DNA of 64,000 bases from Bacillota bacterium (GTDB lineage: Bacteria; Bacillota; Clostridia; Clostridiales; Clostridiaceae). Within the stretch, counting starts at the first letter, position 1, and the number at the start of each line of letters is the position of its first letter. The position numbers and the translations under genes are program-made. The stretch spans positions 1-64,000 of the forward strand of contig JAJXWH010000023.1 of NCBI GenBank assembly GCA_021781745.1, written 5' to 3'. Below are positions 36,881-45,735 of this stretch, one piece after another. The notes under the pieces were generated by a model, which searched no databases, was not told the origin of the DNA, and saw only the letters and a program-made list of their open reading frames with translations.

Positions 36881-38548
36881 TTAAAATTCCATAATTATTG
36901 GTAATATCATAGGTTTTCTCTTAGTTTTTTCATAAAGGAATTCTCTAAGTTCATCCCTCATTTTAGACTTTAATGTTGCCCAATCAGTTATTTGTCTTTC
37001 CTCACAGTTTCGTAGCACAGTCTTAACAATTTCTCTAGCTTCATCCATAAGCCCTTCTGATTCTCTAACATATACAAAACCTCTGGAAATTATATCTGGT
37101 CCAGACACAACTCTTCCAGTTTGCTTTTCTATAGTTACTACAATTGTTAAAATACCATCTTGTGAAAGATGTTTTCTATCTCTTAATACTATATTTCCAA
37201 CATCTCCAACACCAAGACCATCAACAAAAACTTGACCAGAAACAACAGTGCCATTCTTTTTAATGAAATTTCGTGCTACTTCGATCACATCACCATTTTC
37301 AGGTATCAATAAATTCTTTTCCGAAAGACCAACTTCCATTGCTAATTCACCATGTTTCTTTAAATGTCTATATTCACCATGAACTGGTATAAAGAATTTT
37401 GGCTTTACTAATGCTTGCATTAATTTTAATTCTTCCTGACAAGCATGACCCGAAACATGAATCTTCTCTGCTGAATCATAAATCACTTGGGCACCTTTCT
37501 TAAACAGTTGATTTACAACTTTTGAAACGAATTTTTCATTTCCTGGAATTGGCGTTGCTGATATTATAACAGTATCTCCTGGAACAACATTGATTTTCCT
37601 GTGTTCAGAAGCTGCCATTCTTGCAAGTGCAGACATCGGCTCTCCTTGACTACCAGTCGTTATTACAACAACTTTCTCATTAGGATATTTTGAAATTGCA
37701 TCTACTGGAATAAGTACATCTTTTCCAACTGTAAGGTATCCAAGCTCTATTGCTACTTGAACAATGTTTTCCATGCTTCTTCCAGAAACAGCAACCTTCT
37801 TTTCATAAGCTTCAGCCGCTGTAATAATTTGTTGGATTCTATGAACATTAGATGCAAATGTTGCAACTATTATCCTGCCTTTTGCTTTGCCAAATAACCG
37901 CAGGAAAGTTTCTCCAACTATTTTTTCTGTCATCGTATATCCTGCTCTTTCAACATTTGTCGAATCAGCCATCAATACTAAAACTCCTTTTCTACCTAAC
38001 TCAGCTAATCTTCCAAAATCCATCATTTCCCCGTCAATTGGTGTATAATCGATCTTAAAATCTCCTGTATGAAGTACTACTCCAAGTGGGGTATGAATTG
38101 CAATTGCTACTGAATCTGCAATGGAGTGATTTGTCTTTATGAATTCTACTGAAACACTGTCTAATTTTATTATATCTTTTGGCTTTACTCTTATCAGTTC
38201 TGTTGAAGCTAACAGACCGTGTTCTTTTAGTTTTGTTTCAACTATACCAAGAGTAAGCTTAGTTCCATAGACTGGGACATTTAACTGCCTCAACACATAC
38301 GGCAATGCCCCTATATGGTCCTCATGTCCATGAGTTAAAAATATTCCCTTGATTTTTTCCGAATTTTTCATTAAGTATGATACGTCAGGTATTACAATAT
38401 CTATTCCAAACATATCATCATCTGGGAACTTTAATCCACAGTCTATTACAATAATATCTTCCTTATATTCAATAGCTGTTATATTTTTCCCTATTTCGTT
38501 TATACCACCAAGAGGAATTATTTTTATCTTAGCTCTTTCATTTTTCAT
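36881..38548 (-). CDS. rnjA: Ribonuclease J
   Basis: A 555-residue metallo-beta-lactamase/beta-CASP ribonuclease with 5'-3' exonuclease and endonuclease activity, central to mRNA decay in Firmicutes. The zinc motif is THGHEDHIGALPYVL, with further ligands in HTGDFKIDYTP and HVSGHA; the C-terminal domain supports dimerisation. AGGAGGGG precedes the ATG. It follows the Fur-family gene by 62 bp. Confidence 0.96.
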   Translation of the reverse strand: MKNERAKIKIIPLGGINEIGKNITAIEYKEDIIVIDCGLKFPDDDMFGIDIVIPDVSYLMKNSEKIKGIFLTHGHEDHIGALPYVLRQLNVPVYGTKLTLGIVETKLKEHGLLASTELIRVKPKDIIKLDSVSVEFIKTNHSIADSVAIAIHTPLGVVLHTGDFKIDYTPIDGEMMDFGRLAELGRKGVLVLMADSTNVERAGYTMTEKIVGETFLRLFGKAKGRIIVATFASNVHRIQQIITAAEAYEKKVAVSGRSMENIVQVAIELGYLTVGKDVLIPVDAISKYPNEKVVVITTGSQGEPMSALARMAASEHRKINVVPGDTVIISATPIPGNEKFVSKVVNQLFKKGAQVIYDSAEKIHVSGHACQEELKLMQALVKPKFFIPVHGEYRHLKKHGELAMEVGLSEKNLLIPENGDVIEVARNFIKKNGTVVSGQVFVDGLGVGDVGNIVLRDRKHLSQDGILTIVVTIEKQTGRVVSGPDIISRGFVYVRESEGLMDEAREIVKTVLRNCEERQITDWATLKSKMRDELREFLYEKTKRKPMILPIIMEF

Positions 38549-38610
38549 GCTTCCCCTCCTTTTTCCTATATTAATTTATAAACAAAGGTTCTTTCTTAAG
38601 AAAAGTCCTT

Positions 38611-39075
38611 TTATTCATCATTTTGTTTCTTCTGACATTCGTCACATATTCCATAAAATTTTACACTATGATCTAAAATTTTAAATTTGTATTGCTTTTC
38701 AATACCTGACTCAAGTTCTTCTAATAAGTCATCTTGAACCTCTAAAACTCTGTGACATATATTACAAATAAGATGATGGTGTCTATGCGTCTCATTGGAG
38801 TGCACTATTTCATATCTGCTGCATCCATCATTTAATTCTAATCTAGATATAACTCCTAACTCTTCTAATAGTAGAACAGTTCTATATACAGTCGCCAATC
38901 CAATTTCAGGGCAACTTATTTTTACTTTATCATAGATTTCTTCTGCTGTTAAATGTTGACCTTCATTTTCTATGATAGTATCAACAATAGACCTTCTTTG
39001 TGGCGTTAATTTATAACCCTTTTTCTTTAAATCTTCTTTCAAGGCATTCATATCAATTAAATTTGATACATCCAT
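38611..39075 (-). CDS. Fur-family metal-dependent repressor
   Basis: A 154-residue Fur-family regulator with an N-terminal winged helix (TPQRRSIVDTI, LATVYRTVLLLEELGVI) and a C-terminal metal/dimer domain with HRHHHLIC plus CNIC and CDEC structural zinc pairs. Two ATGs lie 6 bp apart; only the one at 39075 has proper spacing (8 nt) from GAGGTG. Whether it senses iron (Fur), peroxide (PerR) or zinc (Zur) cannot be read safely. Confidence 0.92.
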   Translation of the reverse strand: MDVSNLIDMNALKEDLKKKGYKLTPQRRSIVDTIIENEGQHLTAEEIYDKVKISCPEIGLATVYRTVLLLEELGVISRLELNDGCSRYEIVHSNETHRHHHLICNICHRVLEVQDDLLEELESGIEKQYKFKILDHSVKFYGICDECQKKQNDE

Positions 39076-39176
39076 ATACATAACACCTCACACTTAATAT
39101 TTCTCACTTATAAATAAACCTACCTTTATTTTTACAGCTTGATAATTTGCTTATGATACTTAAAAATAAACAGAAC

Positions 39177-39455
39177 TTATTCTACATCAAATCCATCTTC
39201 ATTAACAAGAGTTTCATAAGTTTCTAACACCATTTCGAATTCTTCATCATCATCTTCTAAAGCTATAAATATTTCGCTGCCATCTTCATCTTTAAAAATC
39301 TTAAAAGCATAAGCTTCATCTGTTTCCTCAAATGCAGGTGTTGCAATTATATATTGCCCTTTTAGTTTTTCTATTTCAAAGTACATAATAACTTCAAATT
39401 TTACTTCATTACCTTCTTGATCAGGTATGTAAACAAATTTTGCATCTTTATCCAT
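39177..39455 (-). CDS. DUF1292 (YrzB-like) acidic protein
   Basis: A 92-residue, strongly acidic small protein matching the DUF1292 family (IPDQEGNEVKFEVIMYFE, then YAFKIF and EEFEMVLETYE). The family is conserved between ruvX and ireB or fur in many Firmicutes, as here, but its role is unknown. GAAGGG precedes the ATG. Confidence 0.87.
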   Translation of the reverse strand: MDKDAKFVYIPDQEGNEVKFEVIMYFEIEKLKGQYIIATPAFEETDEAYAFKIFKDEDGSEIFIALEDDDEEFEMVLETYETLVNEDGFDVE

Positions 39456-39603
39456 AAATTTATCCCTTCTACTTATTACTTATTTTTTTATTTATAAACA
39501 CGTTAAGCTAAACTTATACGAAATTAAGCATTTTTAATTTATGTATAAATTTTTCTTACCTTTTTATCTTTTAAATAAATTAAAGATTTTAAAACAACTA
39601 TTT

Positions 39604-40020
39604 CTACTTTCTTGAAATCAAATCTAAATATCCTTGAAGAATATATGTTGAAGCTACTTTATCCACTATTTTTTTTCTTTTACTTCTCGATAAATCTGCC
39701 TCAAGCATTGCCTTGTGCGCTGCTACAGTTGTTAAACGTTCATCCCAAAACTTTATTTCTATTTTGAGTTCCTCTTCAATTAATTTACCAAAAGCCATTA
39801 TAATTTCTCCAGATGGTCCTATAGTTCCATTCATATTTTTGGGTAAGCCGATTACTATCATTTTAACATCATAATCATCACAAAACTTTTTTATTTCTTT
39901 TATATCATTTTCTTTATTAGTTCTTCTTATCGTAGTCAAACCTTGAGCTGTGAACCCTAATGGATCACTTACCGCCACTCCTATAGTTTTTTTACCTACA
40001 TCTAATCCAAGTATTCTCAA
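39604..40020 (-). CDS. ruvX: RuvX/YqgF Holliday-junction-resolvase-like nuclease
   Basis: A 138-residue RNase-H-fold protein: [19 protein letters not shown] at the start and [14 protein letters not shown], then WDERLTT. Members act in 5'-end processing of pre-16S rRNA and possibly on recombination junctions. The start codon is TTG (40018-40020) with GAGAGGTG 7 nt upstream. A terminator lies between it and ireB, so it may depend on read-through or its own promoter. Confidence 0.93.
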   Translation of the reverse strand: MRILGLDVGKKTIGVAVSDPLGFTAQGLTTIRRTNKENDIKEIKKFCDDYDVKMIVIGLPKNMNGTIGPSGEIIMAFGKLIEEELKIEIKFWDERLTTVAAHKAMLEADLSRSKRKKIVDKVASTYILQGYLDLISRK

Positions 40021-40069
40021 ATTACAGCACCTCTCACGGAATATTCAAAAAATAATATACCTAAAATTA

Positions 40070-40095
40070 AGAGTGCCCGTATAAACGGGCACTCT
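40070..40095 (-). terminator. Terminator after ireB
   Basis: AGAGTGCCCGT (40070-40080) pairs perfectly with ACGGGCACTCT (40085-40095) around a 4-nt ATAA loop, GC-rich for this genome, followed on the minus strand by TTAATTTTAGG. It starts at the ireB stop codon. Confidence 0.8.
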
Positions 40096-40353
40096 CTACT
40101 TTATCTCTAAATAAGATTTTATTACTTCTTCTAGTATGTCATCTCTTTCGAGTTTTCTTACTAAAGCTCTTGCTCCGTTGTAATTAGTGATGTAAGTAGG
40201 GTCTCCTGAAATTAAATATCCAACTAATTGATTTATAGGATTATATCCTTTTTCCTGTAATGAATTATAAACCTCTGTTAATATTGTCTTTGTAAGAGCT
40301 TCTTTATTCTTACTTAAATCAAATTGCATTGTATGTTCAATATTATTACTCAT
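40096..40353 (-). CDS. ireB: IreB-family regulatory phosphoprotein
   Basis: An 85-residue helical protein (DUF965/YrzL) with the family blocks MQFDLSKNKEALTKTILTEV, GYNPINQLVGYLISGDPTYI and RALVRKLERD. In Enterococcus IreB is phosphorylated by the PASTA kinase IreK and affects cephalosporin tolerance. The ATG at 40353 is the first usable in-frame start, yet no Shine-Dalgarno is adjacent; AAGGGGGTGA lies 24 nt upstream with a hairpin in between (see next entry). Confidence 0.93.
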   Translation of the reverse strand: MSNNIEHTMQFDLSKNKEALTKTILTEVYNSLQEKGYNPINQLVGYLISGDPTYITNYNGARALVRKLERDDILEEVIKSYLEIK

Positions 40354-40387
40354 AAAACTGTTGCTTAAATAAGCAACTCACCCCCTT
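40354..40387 (-). promoter_or_regulatory. ireB leader: hairpin between Shine-Dalgarno and start codon
   Basis: In the minus-strand mRNA AAGGGGGTGA (40078-40087 read in full as 40378-40387) is followed by GTTGCTT-ATTT-AAGCAAC (40360-40377), then 6 nt (AGTTTT) and ATG. The in-frame codons before ATG are a TGA inside the Shine-Dalgarno and then no alternative start. Folding of the hairpin would bring the Shine-Dalgarno to about 7 nt from the ATG. Structure seen in sequence; function inferred. Confidence 0.6.
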
Positions 40388-40496
40388 AATCATGTTATAA
40401 GGAAACGATATCCATATATATTTATTATTAACTTTACGTATAAAATTTATTCACAATCTATATTTTGATTATAACCTATATTTTATAAAAAGTATA

Positions 40497-43136
40497 CTAC
40501 TTTACTAAAGTTCCCACTATTTTATAAGACTCTTCAATTGCTTCTTGTATTTTTTCTGGTAATTTTCCGCCTGCTTGAGCCATGTCTGGTCTTCCACCAC
40601 CACCGCCGCCAAGTATAGCAGAAATATCCTTTATTAATTTTCCACAGTGAGCTCCTTTAGCTATTGCCTCTTTAGTTGCCATGGCACATATAATAACTTT
40701 TCCAGCATTTGCACTCATAAGAAGTACAATACTATTTGAGCTCTTATCCCTTACTTTCTCACAAACATCTCTTAATGTATCGCTATCAACATCTTTTAGT
40801 TCATACGCTATTACATTAATATCTTTTACAACTTTTGCACATGCTACTATCTCATCAATTCCCATAGACGCAAATTTAGATTTTAATGCTGATATTTCTT
40901 TATCTTTTTCTTTTAATTCTTTAACGTGTTGATCAAGTTTAGTTAATAATTCTTTTTCTGAACATTTAAGTTTACTAGAAATTTCTTTCAATAAATCCTT
41001 CTTTTCATTAACTAATTTATATGCCTCTTTTCCAATAACAGCTTCAATTCTTCTAGTTCCAGCTGCAATACCACTTTCTGATATTATTTTAAATAACCCT
41101 ATTTTTCCAGTGTTATCTATATGAGTTCCACCACATAATTCCTTTGAATATTCTCCTGCACCTACAACTCTAACCTTATCAGCATACTTATCGTCAAATA
41201 TACCTATTGCGCCACTATTCTTTGCTTCTTGAAGATCCATAATTTCTGTCACAATTGGTGTTACACTTGTTATTGCTTCATTAACTAAATCTTCAACTTT
41301 TCTAATTTCATCTTCAGTCATTGCTTCAAAGTGAGAGAAGTCGAATCTAAGTCTATCATTAGTTACAAGTGATCCAGCTTGATGAACATGAGAACCAAGA
41401 ACTTTAACTAATGCTCTATCTAATAGATGCGTTGCAGTATGATTTTTCTTAATATTTTCACGTCTAGTTTTATCTACTTCTATAGTTACTTTATCTCCTA
41501 CTTTAAGTTCCCCTGATAAAACTTCAACAAAATGAACTATTTTCCCACCAATATTCTTTTTAGTATCTAGAACATTAGCTTTAAAGCTGTCATTGTATAT
41601 TGTACCTTTATCTCCTATCTGACCACCCATTTCAGCATACAGAGGAGTAACATCTGTAACAATTATAGCGTTATTTCCTTCAGTTATTGTATCAGTAAAA
41701 TCTTCACCTTCAATTAAAACTTTAACTTCAGCATCTAATACATCATTATCATATCCGTCGAATGTAGTTTCAACATCTGCTGGTATATTATCTAATGTTC
41801 TAACATCAGTTCCCATATAATTAGAAGTTTTTCTTGCGCTTCTAGCTCTTTCTCTTTGGATTTTCATTTCTTCGTGAAATGCATCTTCATCTAAAGATAA
41901 ACCTTCATCTTCTAAGATTTCCTTTGTTAATTCCATTGGGAATCCAAAAGTATCGTATAATTTAAATCCATCGGCACCACTAAGTACTTTTTCATTTTTT
42001 TCTTTTAATTCGCTTATAAATCCATTTAATATTTCAGTTCCTGAATCTAAAGTTTCTCTAAACTTATCTTCTTCGATTTTAATTACTTTCTTGATGTATT
42101 CTTCTTTAGCACTTAATTCTGGATACGCTTCACTTGAATCTCTTATAACAGTTTCACATAAGTTACATAAGAAAGCTTCTTTAATTCCTAATGTTTTCCC
42201 ATGTCTTGCTGCTCTTCTAAGAAGTCTTCTTAATACATATCCTCTTCCCTCATTAGATGGCATAACATCATCTGAAATCATGAAAGTTATAGATCTTATA
42301 TGGTCAGTTATTAATCTTAGAGAAATATCTTTCTTTTGATTTTCACCATACTTAACATTTGCTAAGCCTGCAACTTCATTTAATATATTTTCTAAAGTAT
42401 CTATTTCAAATATACTATTTTTACCTTGCATTATTACTGCAAGCCTCTCTAATCCCATTCCTGTATCTATATTAGTATTTGCAAGTTTCTCATAGTTACC
42501 TTTTCCATCTCCATCAAATTGAGTGAACACAAGATTCCAAAACTCTATAATCTTATCTTCATCAGCTAATTTAACGAACTCATCTGAATTAGTTGGAACT
42601 TCATTTGATCTATTGAAATGAATTTCTGTACAAGGTCCGCAAGGTCCAGCTCCATGTTCCCAGAAATTATCTTCTTTACCTAATCTAAAAATATGTGTTT
42701 TATCAACATCTGTTAAAGTAGTCCAAAATTCATATGCTTCATCATCATCTAAGTATATTGTTACATATAATTTTTCTTTAGGAAGCCCTAGAACTTCTGT
42801 GATAAATTCCCATGCCCATGGAATTATTTCTTTCTTAAAATAATCTGCAAAAGAGAAGTTTCCGAGCATTTCAAAAAATGTACCATGTCTGCTTGTAATA
42901 CCAACATTTTCAATATCACCTGTTCTAATACATTTTTGACAAGTTGTAATTCTCTTTTTTGGTGGTTCTTGTAATCCTGTAAAGTATGGTTTAAGTGGTG
43001 CCATACCAGCATTTATTAATAGCAAACTCTTATCATTCTTTGGAACTAAAGAGAAACTTTCCATTCTCAAATGATCTTTGCCTTCAAAAAACTTCAAGTA
43101 TGCTTCTCTTAAATCATTAGTTTTTGTAATTTTCAT
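40497..43136 (-). CDS. alaS: Alanyl-tRNA synthetase
   Basis: An 879-residue class II synthetase charging tRNA-Ala. It has the catalytic core ([35 protein letters not shown]), an editing domain with HTATHLL and [10 protein letters not shown] zinc ligands, and the C-terminal DHHA1 region ending in a [15 protein letters not shown] motif. The ATG at 43136 follows GGAGG; an ATG five codons upstream is part of that site. An alanine T-box precedes it. Confidence 0.98.
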   Translation of the reverse strand: MKITKTNDLREAYLKFFEGKDHLRMESFSLVPKNDKSLLLINAGMAPLKPYFTGLQEPPKKRITTCQKCIRTGDIENVGITSRHGTFFEMLGNFSFADYFKKEIIPWAWEFITEVLGLPKEKLYVTIYLDDDEAYEFWTTLTDVDKTHIFRLGKEDNFWEHGAGPCGPCTEIHFNRSNEVPTNSDEFVKLADEDKIIEFWNLVFTQFDGDGKGNYEKLANTNIDTGMGLERLAVIMQGKNSIFEIDTLENILNEVAGLANVKYGENQKKDISLRLITDHIRSITFMISDDVMPSNEGRGYVLRRLLRRAARHGKTLGIKEAFLCNLCETVIRDSSEAYPELSAKEEYIKKVIKIEEDKFRETLDSGTEILNGFISELKEKNEKVLSGADGFKLYDTFGFPMELTKEILEDEGLSLDEDAFHEEMKIQRERARSARKTSNYMGTDVRTLDNIPADVETTFDGYDNDVLDAEVKVLIEGEDFTDTITEGNNAIIVTDVTPLYAEMGGQIGDKGTIYNDSFKANVLDTKKNIGGKIVHFVEVLSGELKVGDKVTIEVDKTRRENIKKNHTATHLLDRALVKVLGSHVHQAGSLVTNDRLRFDFSHFEAMTEDEIRKVEDLVNEAITSVTPIVTEIMDLQEAKNSGAIGIFDDKYADKVRVVGAGEYSKELCGGTHIDNTGKIGLFKIISESGIAAGTRRIEAVIGKEAYKLVNEKKDLLKEISSKLKCSEKELLTKLDQHVKELKEKDKEISALKSKFASMGIDEIVACAKVVKDINVIAYELKDVDSDTLRDVCEKVRDKSSNSIVLLMSANAGKVIICAMATKEAIAKGAHCGKLIKDISAILGGGGGGRPDMAQAGGKLPEKIQEAIEESYKIVGTLVK

Positions 43137-43196
43137 TAATAATTCCTCCATATATATTTATGTATTTTCAAATGCTCATTCAATATTTTACCAAAC

Positions 43197-43405
43197 AAAA
43201 AAGCCCTCTCCCTAAATTGACATAGGGACGAAAGCTAAAATTCCGCGGTACCACCCTAATTATGTATAAATTTTATACATCACTTAGTAATTCATAGCTC
43301 ATAGGCAGCTTCAAATTATATAGCTAAAAAGTTCTCACCAACCACTTTCTCTCTGAAATAACTATAATAAATCTACTTACCCTAATCAACGCTTAATATT
43401 TTATT
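43197..43405 (-). promoter_or_regulatory. T-box riboswitch of alaS (alanine specifier)
   Basis: On the minus strand the invariant T-box core AGGGTGGTACCGCGG is at 43243-43257, followed by a terminator stem (CCCTATG...TAGGGAGAGGGC) and TTTTTT near 43197-43230. Upstream stem I includes a GAGAG-type element and the probable specifier GCT (43307-43309), an alanine codon. Uncharged tRNA-Ala should favour the antiterminator and alaS expression. The T-box class is well established. Confidence 0.92.
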
Positions 43406-43560
43406 ATTTCACAAAAATTATATTTCATATAGATAATTATGTCAATATTCAACTTTACATAACTAACACACATAAAATATTAACTTATATAAAATTATGA
43501 TACCACTAAATAAAGATGTCATCACAAGAAATATCTATAAACACTAAATATTTTGAAGAA

Positions 43561-43601
43561 ATCCAATAATAACTATTTATTTTAAATATTTATTATTGGA
43601 T
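43561..43601 (-). terminator. Terminator of the HK/ene-reductase/ThDP/CMD cluster
   Basis: ATCCAATAATAA (43561-43572) pairs with TTATTATTGGAT (43590-43601) with an A+T-rich loop. It lies 53 bp after the CMD gene stop and before the alaS promoter region. Confidence 0.6.
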
Positions 43602-43654
43602 TAGCATTAATTATATTTTATTTTTAATGCATCACAAACCTATTAATATCATAT

Positions 43655-44014
43655 TCATTTAAAAATTTCACCTGCAATAACTAATGCACTGCAAGCTTTA
43701 GGAAATCCTGCATATGCTGCACATTGTAGAATAATTTCTAATATTTCTTCTTGTTTTAATCCAGCTTTAAGAGCTGCTTTTATATGAAAATCCAATTGTT
43801 CAAATGCACCTTGAGTTATAAGGGCAGTTACAGTTACAACTTCTCTTGTTCTTAAATCTAAATTTGGTCTTGCATATATTTGACCAAACCCAAAAGAAAT
43901 CATTTTATCTAAAAAATCCGGAAATATTTCTCCCATAGATTTTATCATTCGTTCACCATCTGCATCTGTCATTTGTTTTAATATGTTAATTCCATTTTCA
44001 TAATCTTTATTCAT
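43655..44014 (-). CDS. Carboxymuconolactone decarboxylase-family protein
   Basis: A 119-residue all-helical CMD/AhpD-fold protein. The core LDLRTREVVTVTALITQGAF, QLDFHIKAALKAG, EEILEIILQCAAYAGFPKA matches the family, but the AhpD CxxC pair is absent (QCAAYAGFPKAC), so peroxidase activity is not expected. It ends a four-gene minus-strand cluster and starts 4 bp after the ThDP enzyme. A decarboxylase or isomerase step acting with that enzyme is possible. Confidence 0.87.
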   Translation of the reverse strand: MNKDYENGINILKQMTDADGERMIKSMGEIFPDFLDKMISFGFGQIYARPNLDLRTREVVTVTALITQGAFEQLDFHIKAALKAGLKQEEILEIILQCAAYAGFPKACSALVIAGEIFK

Positions 44015-44018
44015 TTTA

Positions 44019-45650
44019 CTATCCCCTTTTCATAGTTGGTGGTATTTCATTTGGATCAACCATAACTTCTATTACAATAGCTTCATTATGTAAATTTGAA
44101 ATTTCTAAAGCTTCTTTTAGGTCAAATTCATTACAGCATTTATATGATTTTACACCCATGGACTCGCCAAATTTTTTAATGTCTAATGGTATATTATAAG
44201 TCGTTCCTACCGCCTTTCCCAAATTCTTTTTCATACCCTTATCAACCATATCTAATCTTCCATTATTTAATATTATAAAAGTAACTGGAATATTATAATT
44301 TGCTGCGGTTGATATTTCGGTACCATGCATAAAAGTACATCCATCACCAGTTATACAAATAATTCTTGAATTATAACTTGCTAGTTGTGCACCTATTGAA
44401 TAACCTATGGCGTGTCCCATAGCTGAGAATGCCTCATCAAAAAGAAATGTTCCTGATTTTCTTATAGCAAAATATTTTATAGCATAAAAGGAATGACTTC
44501 CACTATCCCCAAAAACAATAGCATCATCTGGCAGCTTCTTTCTTATAATTTCTATAGCATGAGCAGCTGAAATATAAGAAGAGTTATTATTCTCAACATT
44601 TTCAGTTTCGTATTTCTCTTCCAGCAAATTATATTCATTTTTTGCCTTATGTTTAGCTTTATTCAATACTGATTTTAAGTTTGCTTTAACGTCACCAATT
44701 ATAGATAATGTTGATACCTGCAAAGATTTCTTTATAAAGGTCGGGTCATAATCTAAATGAACAACTTCTTTAGGATAGTTTTCCGCTGATATATCAACTA
44801 AAGAGAGATCTGATAGTTTATTTCCTATGACAATCATTAAGTCTATATCTTCTTTAATATATTCACTTGATTTCTCTGTACCACCTAAACCTAATGCACC
44901 AAGTGATAATGGGTGATTTTCAACAAATGTTCCTTTTCCACCTGGAGTAGTCATAACTGGTATATTCCATATTTCAGCTAAGCTCTTAACTTCATCATAA
45001 GCTAAACTTGAATGAATGCCTTTGCCTGCCAATATCACAGGTTTTCGAGCATTATTAAGTTTATTAACAAACTCATCCAATCTTGAAGATATTAGTTTAT
45101 CCATAGTATCAGGTAACTCAAGTTGAAATTCTTCTATTTCTTCTTCCAGCACGTCCATTGGTATAGATAAATGAACCGGACCCTTAACCCCAAAATACGC
45201 TTTTTCTAATGCATGTTGTAAGTATCTTTGAAACTGATCAGCTCTTTCAACTCTAACACTAAATTTAGTAACTGATTCAAACATCTTAACTAAATCAGTT
45301 CCGAAAATCGTTGAATCCTGTGCTAAAGCTTTTCCTGCACTATTAATAGGTGGTTGCCCAGTAATAAATAATACTGGTATATGATAAGCTTTTGCTTGTC
45401 CTGCAGCAGTTATTAAGTTTGTACCACCAGGACCCGAAGTTCCAATAGCCACCCCTAATTTCTTATTCATTAATGAATATCCAGCAGCAGCATAACCAGC
45501 ACCACTTTCATGTTTACTCAAAATCACATTAACATCATGTTTATCCAATTCCATAAATAAAGATCCAAGGGGTTTTCCAGGTATTCCAAAAACATGATTA
45601 ATTCCCCACCCCCTAAAGTTTAATGCTAAAATCGATGCTATCTTCTTCAT
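44019..45650 (-). CDS. Thiamine diphosphate-dependent enzyme, acetolactate synthase-like
   Basis: A 543-residue ThDP enzyme with the three usual domains: PYR with the catalytic Glu in LSKHESGAGYAAAGYS (about residue 48) and GTSGPGGTNLITA, a central FAD/DHAP-like domain, and PP with the GDG...NN cofactor motif (ITGDGCTFMHGTEIS, ILNN). The family includes acetolactate synthase and several 2-oxoacid decarboxylases. No regulatory subunit gene is nearby, so a catabolic decarboxylase/ligase role is plausible. GAGGAG fits the ATG at 45650. Confidence 0.85.
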   Translation of the reverse strand: MKKIASILALNFRGWGINHVFGIPGKPLGSLFMELDKHDVNVILSKHESGAGYAAAGYSLMNKKLGVAIGTSGPGGTNLITAAGQAKAYHIPVLFITGQPPINSAGKALAQDSTIFGTDLVKMFESVTKFSVRVERADQFQRYLQHALEKAYFGVKGPVHLSIPMDVLEEEIEEFQLELPDTMDKLISSRLDEFVNKLNNARKPVILAGKGIHSSLAYDEVKSLAEIWNIPVMTTPGGKGTFVENHPLSLGALGLGGTEKSSEYIKEDIDLMIVIGNKLSDLSLVDISAENYPKEVVHLDYDPTFIKKSLQVSTLSIIGDVKANLKSVLNKAKHKAKNEYNLLEEKYETENVENNNSSYISAAHAIEIIRKKLPDDAIVFGDSGSHSFYAIKYFAIRKSGTFLFDEAFSAMGHAIGYSIGAQLASYNSRIICITGDGCTFMHGTEISTAANYNIPVTFIILNNGRLDMVDKGMKKNLGKAVGTTYNIPLDIKKFGESMGVKSYKCCNEFDLKEALEISNLHNEAIVIEVMVDPNEIPPTMKRG

Positions 45651-45735
45651 ATATACCACTCCTCTTTTAAAATTAATTAATATTTGCTGTTTTTTAATAG
45701 ATAGTTATTTATAAAAATATTATTAGCATACTAAC

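Noticed and set aside
43655..44014. AhpD-type alkyl hydroperoxide reductase
   Set aside because: The CxxC catalytic pair of AhpD is absent, so only the CMD fold is claimed.
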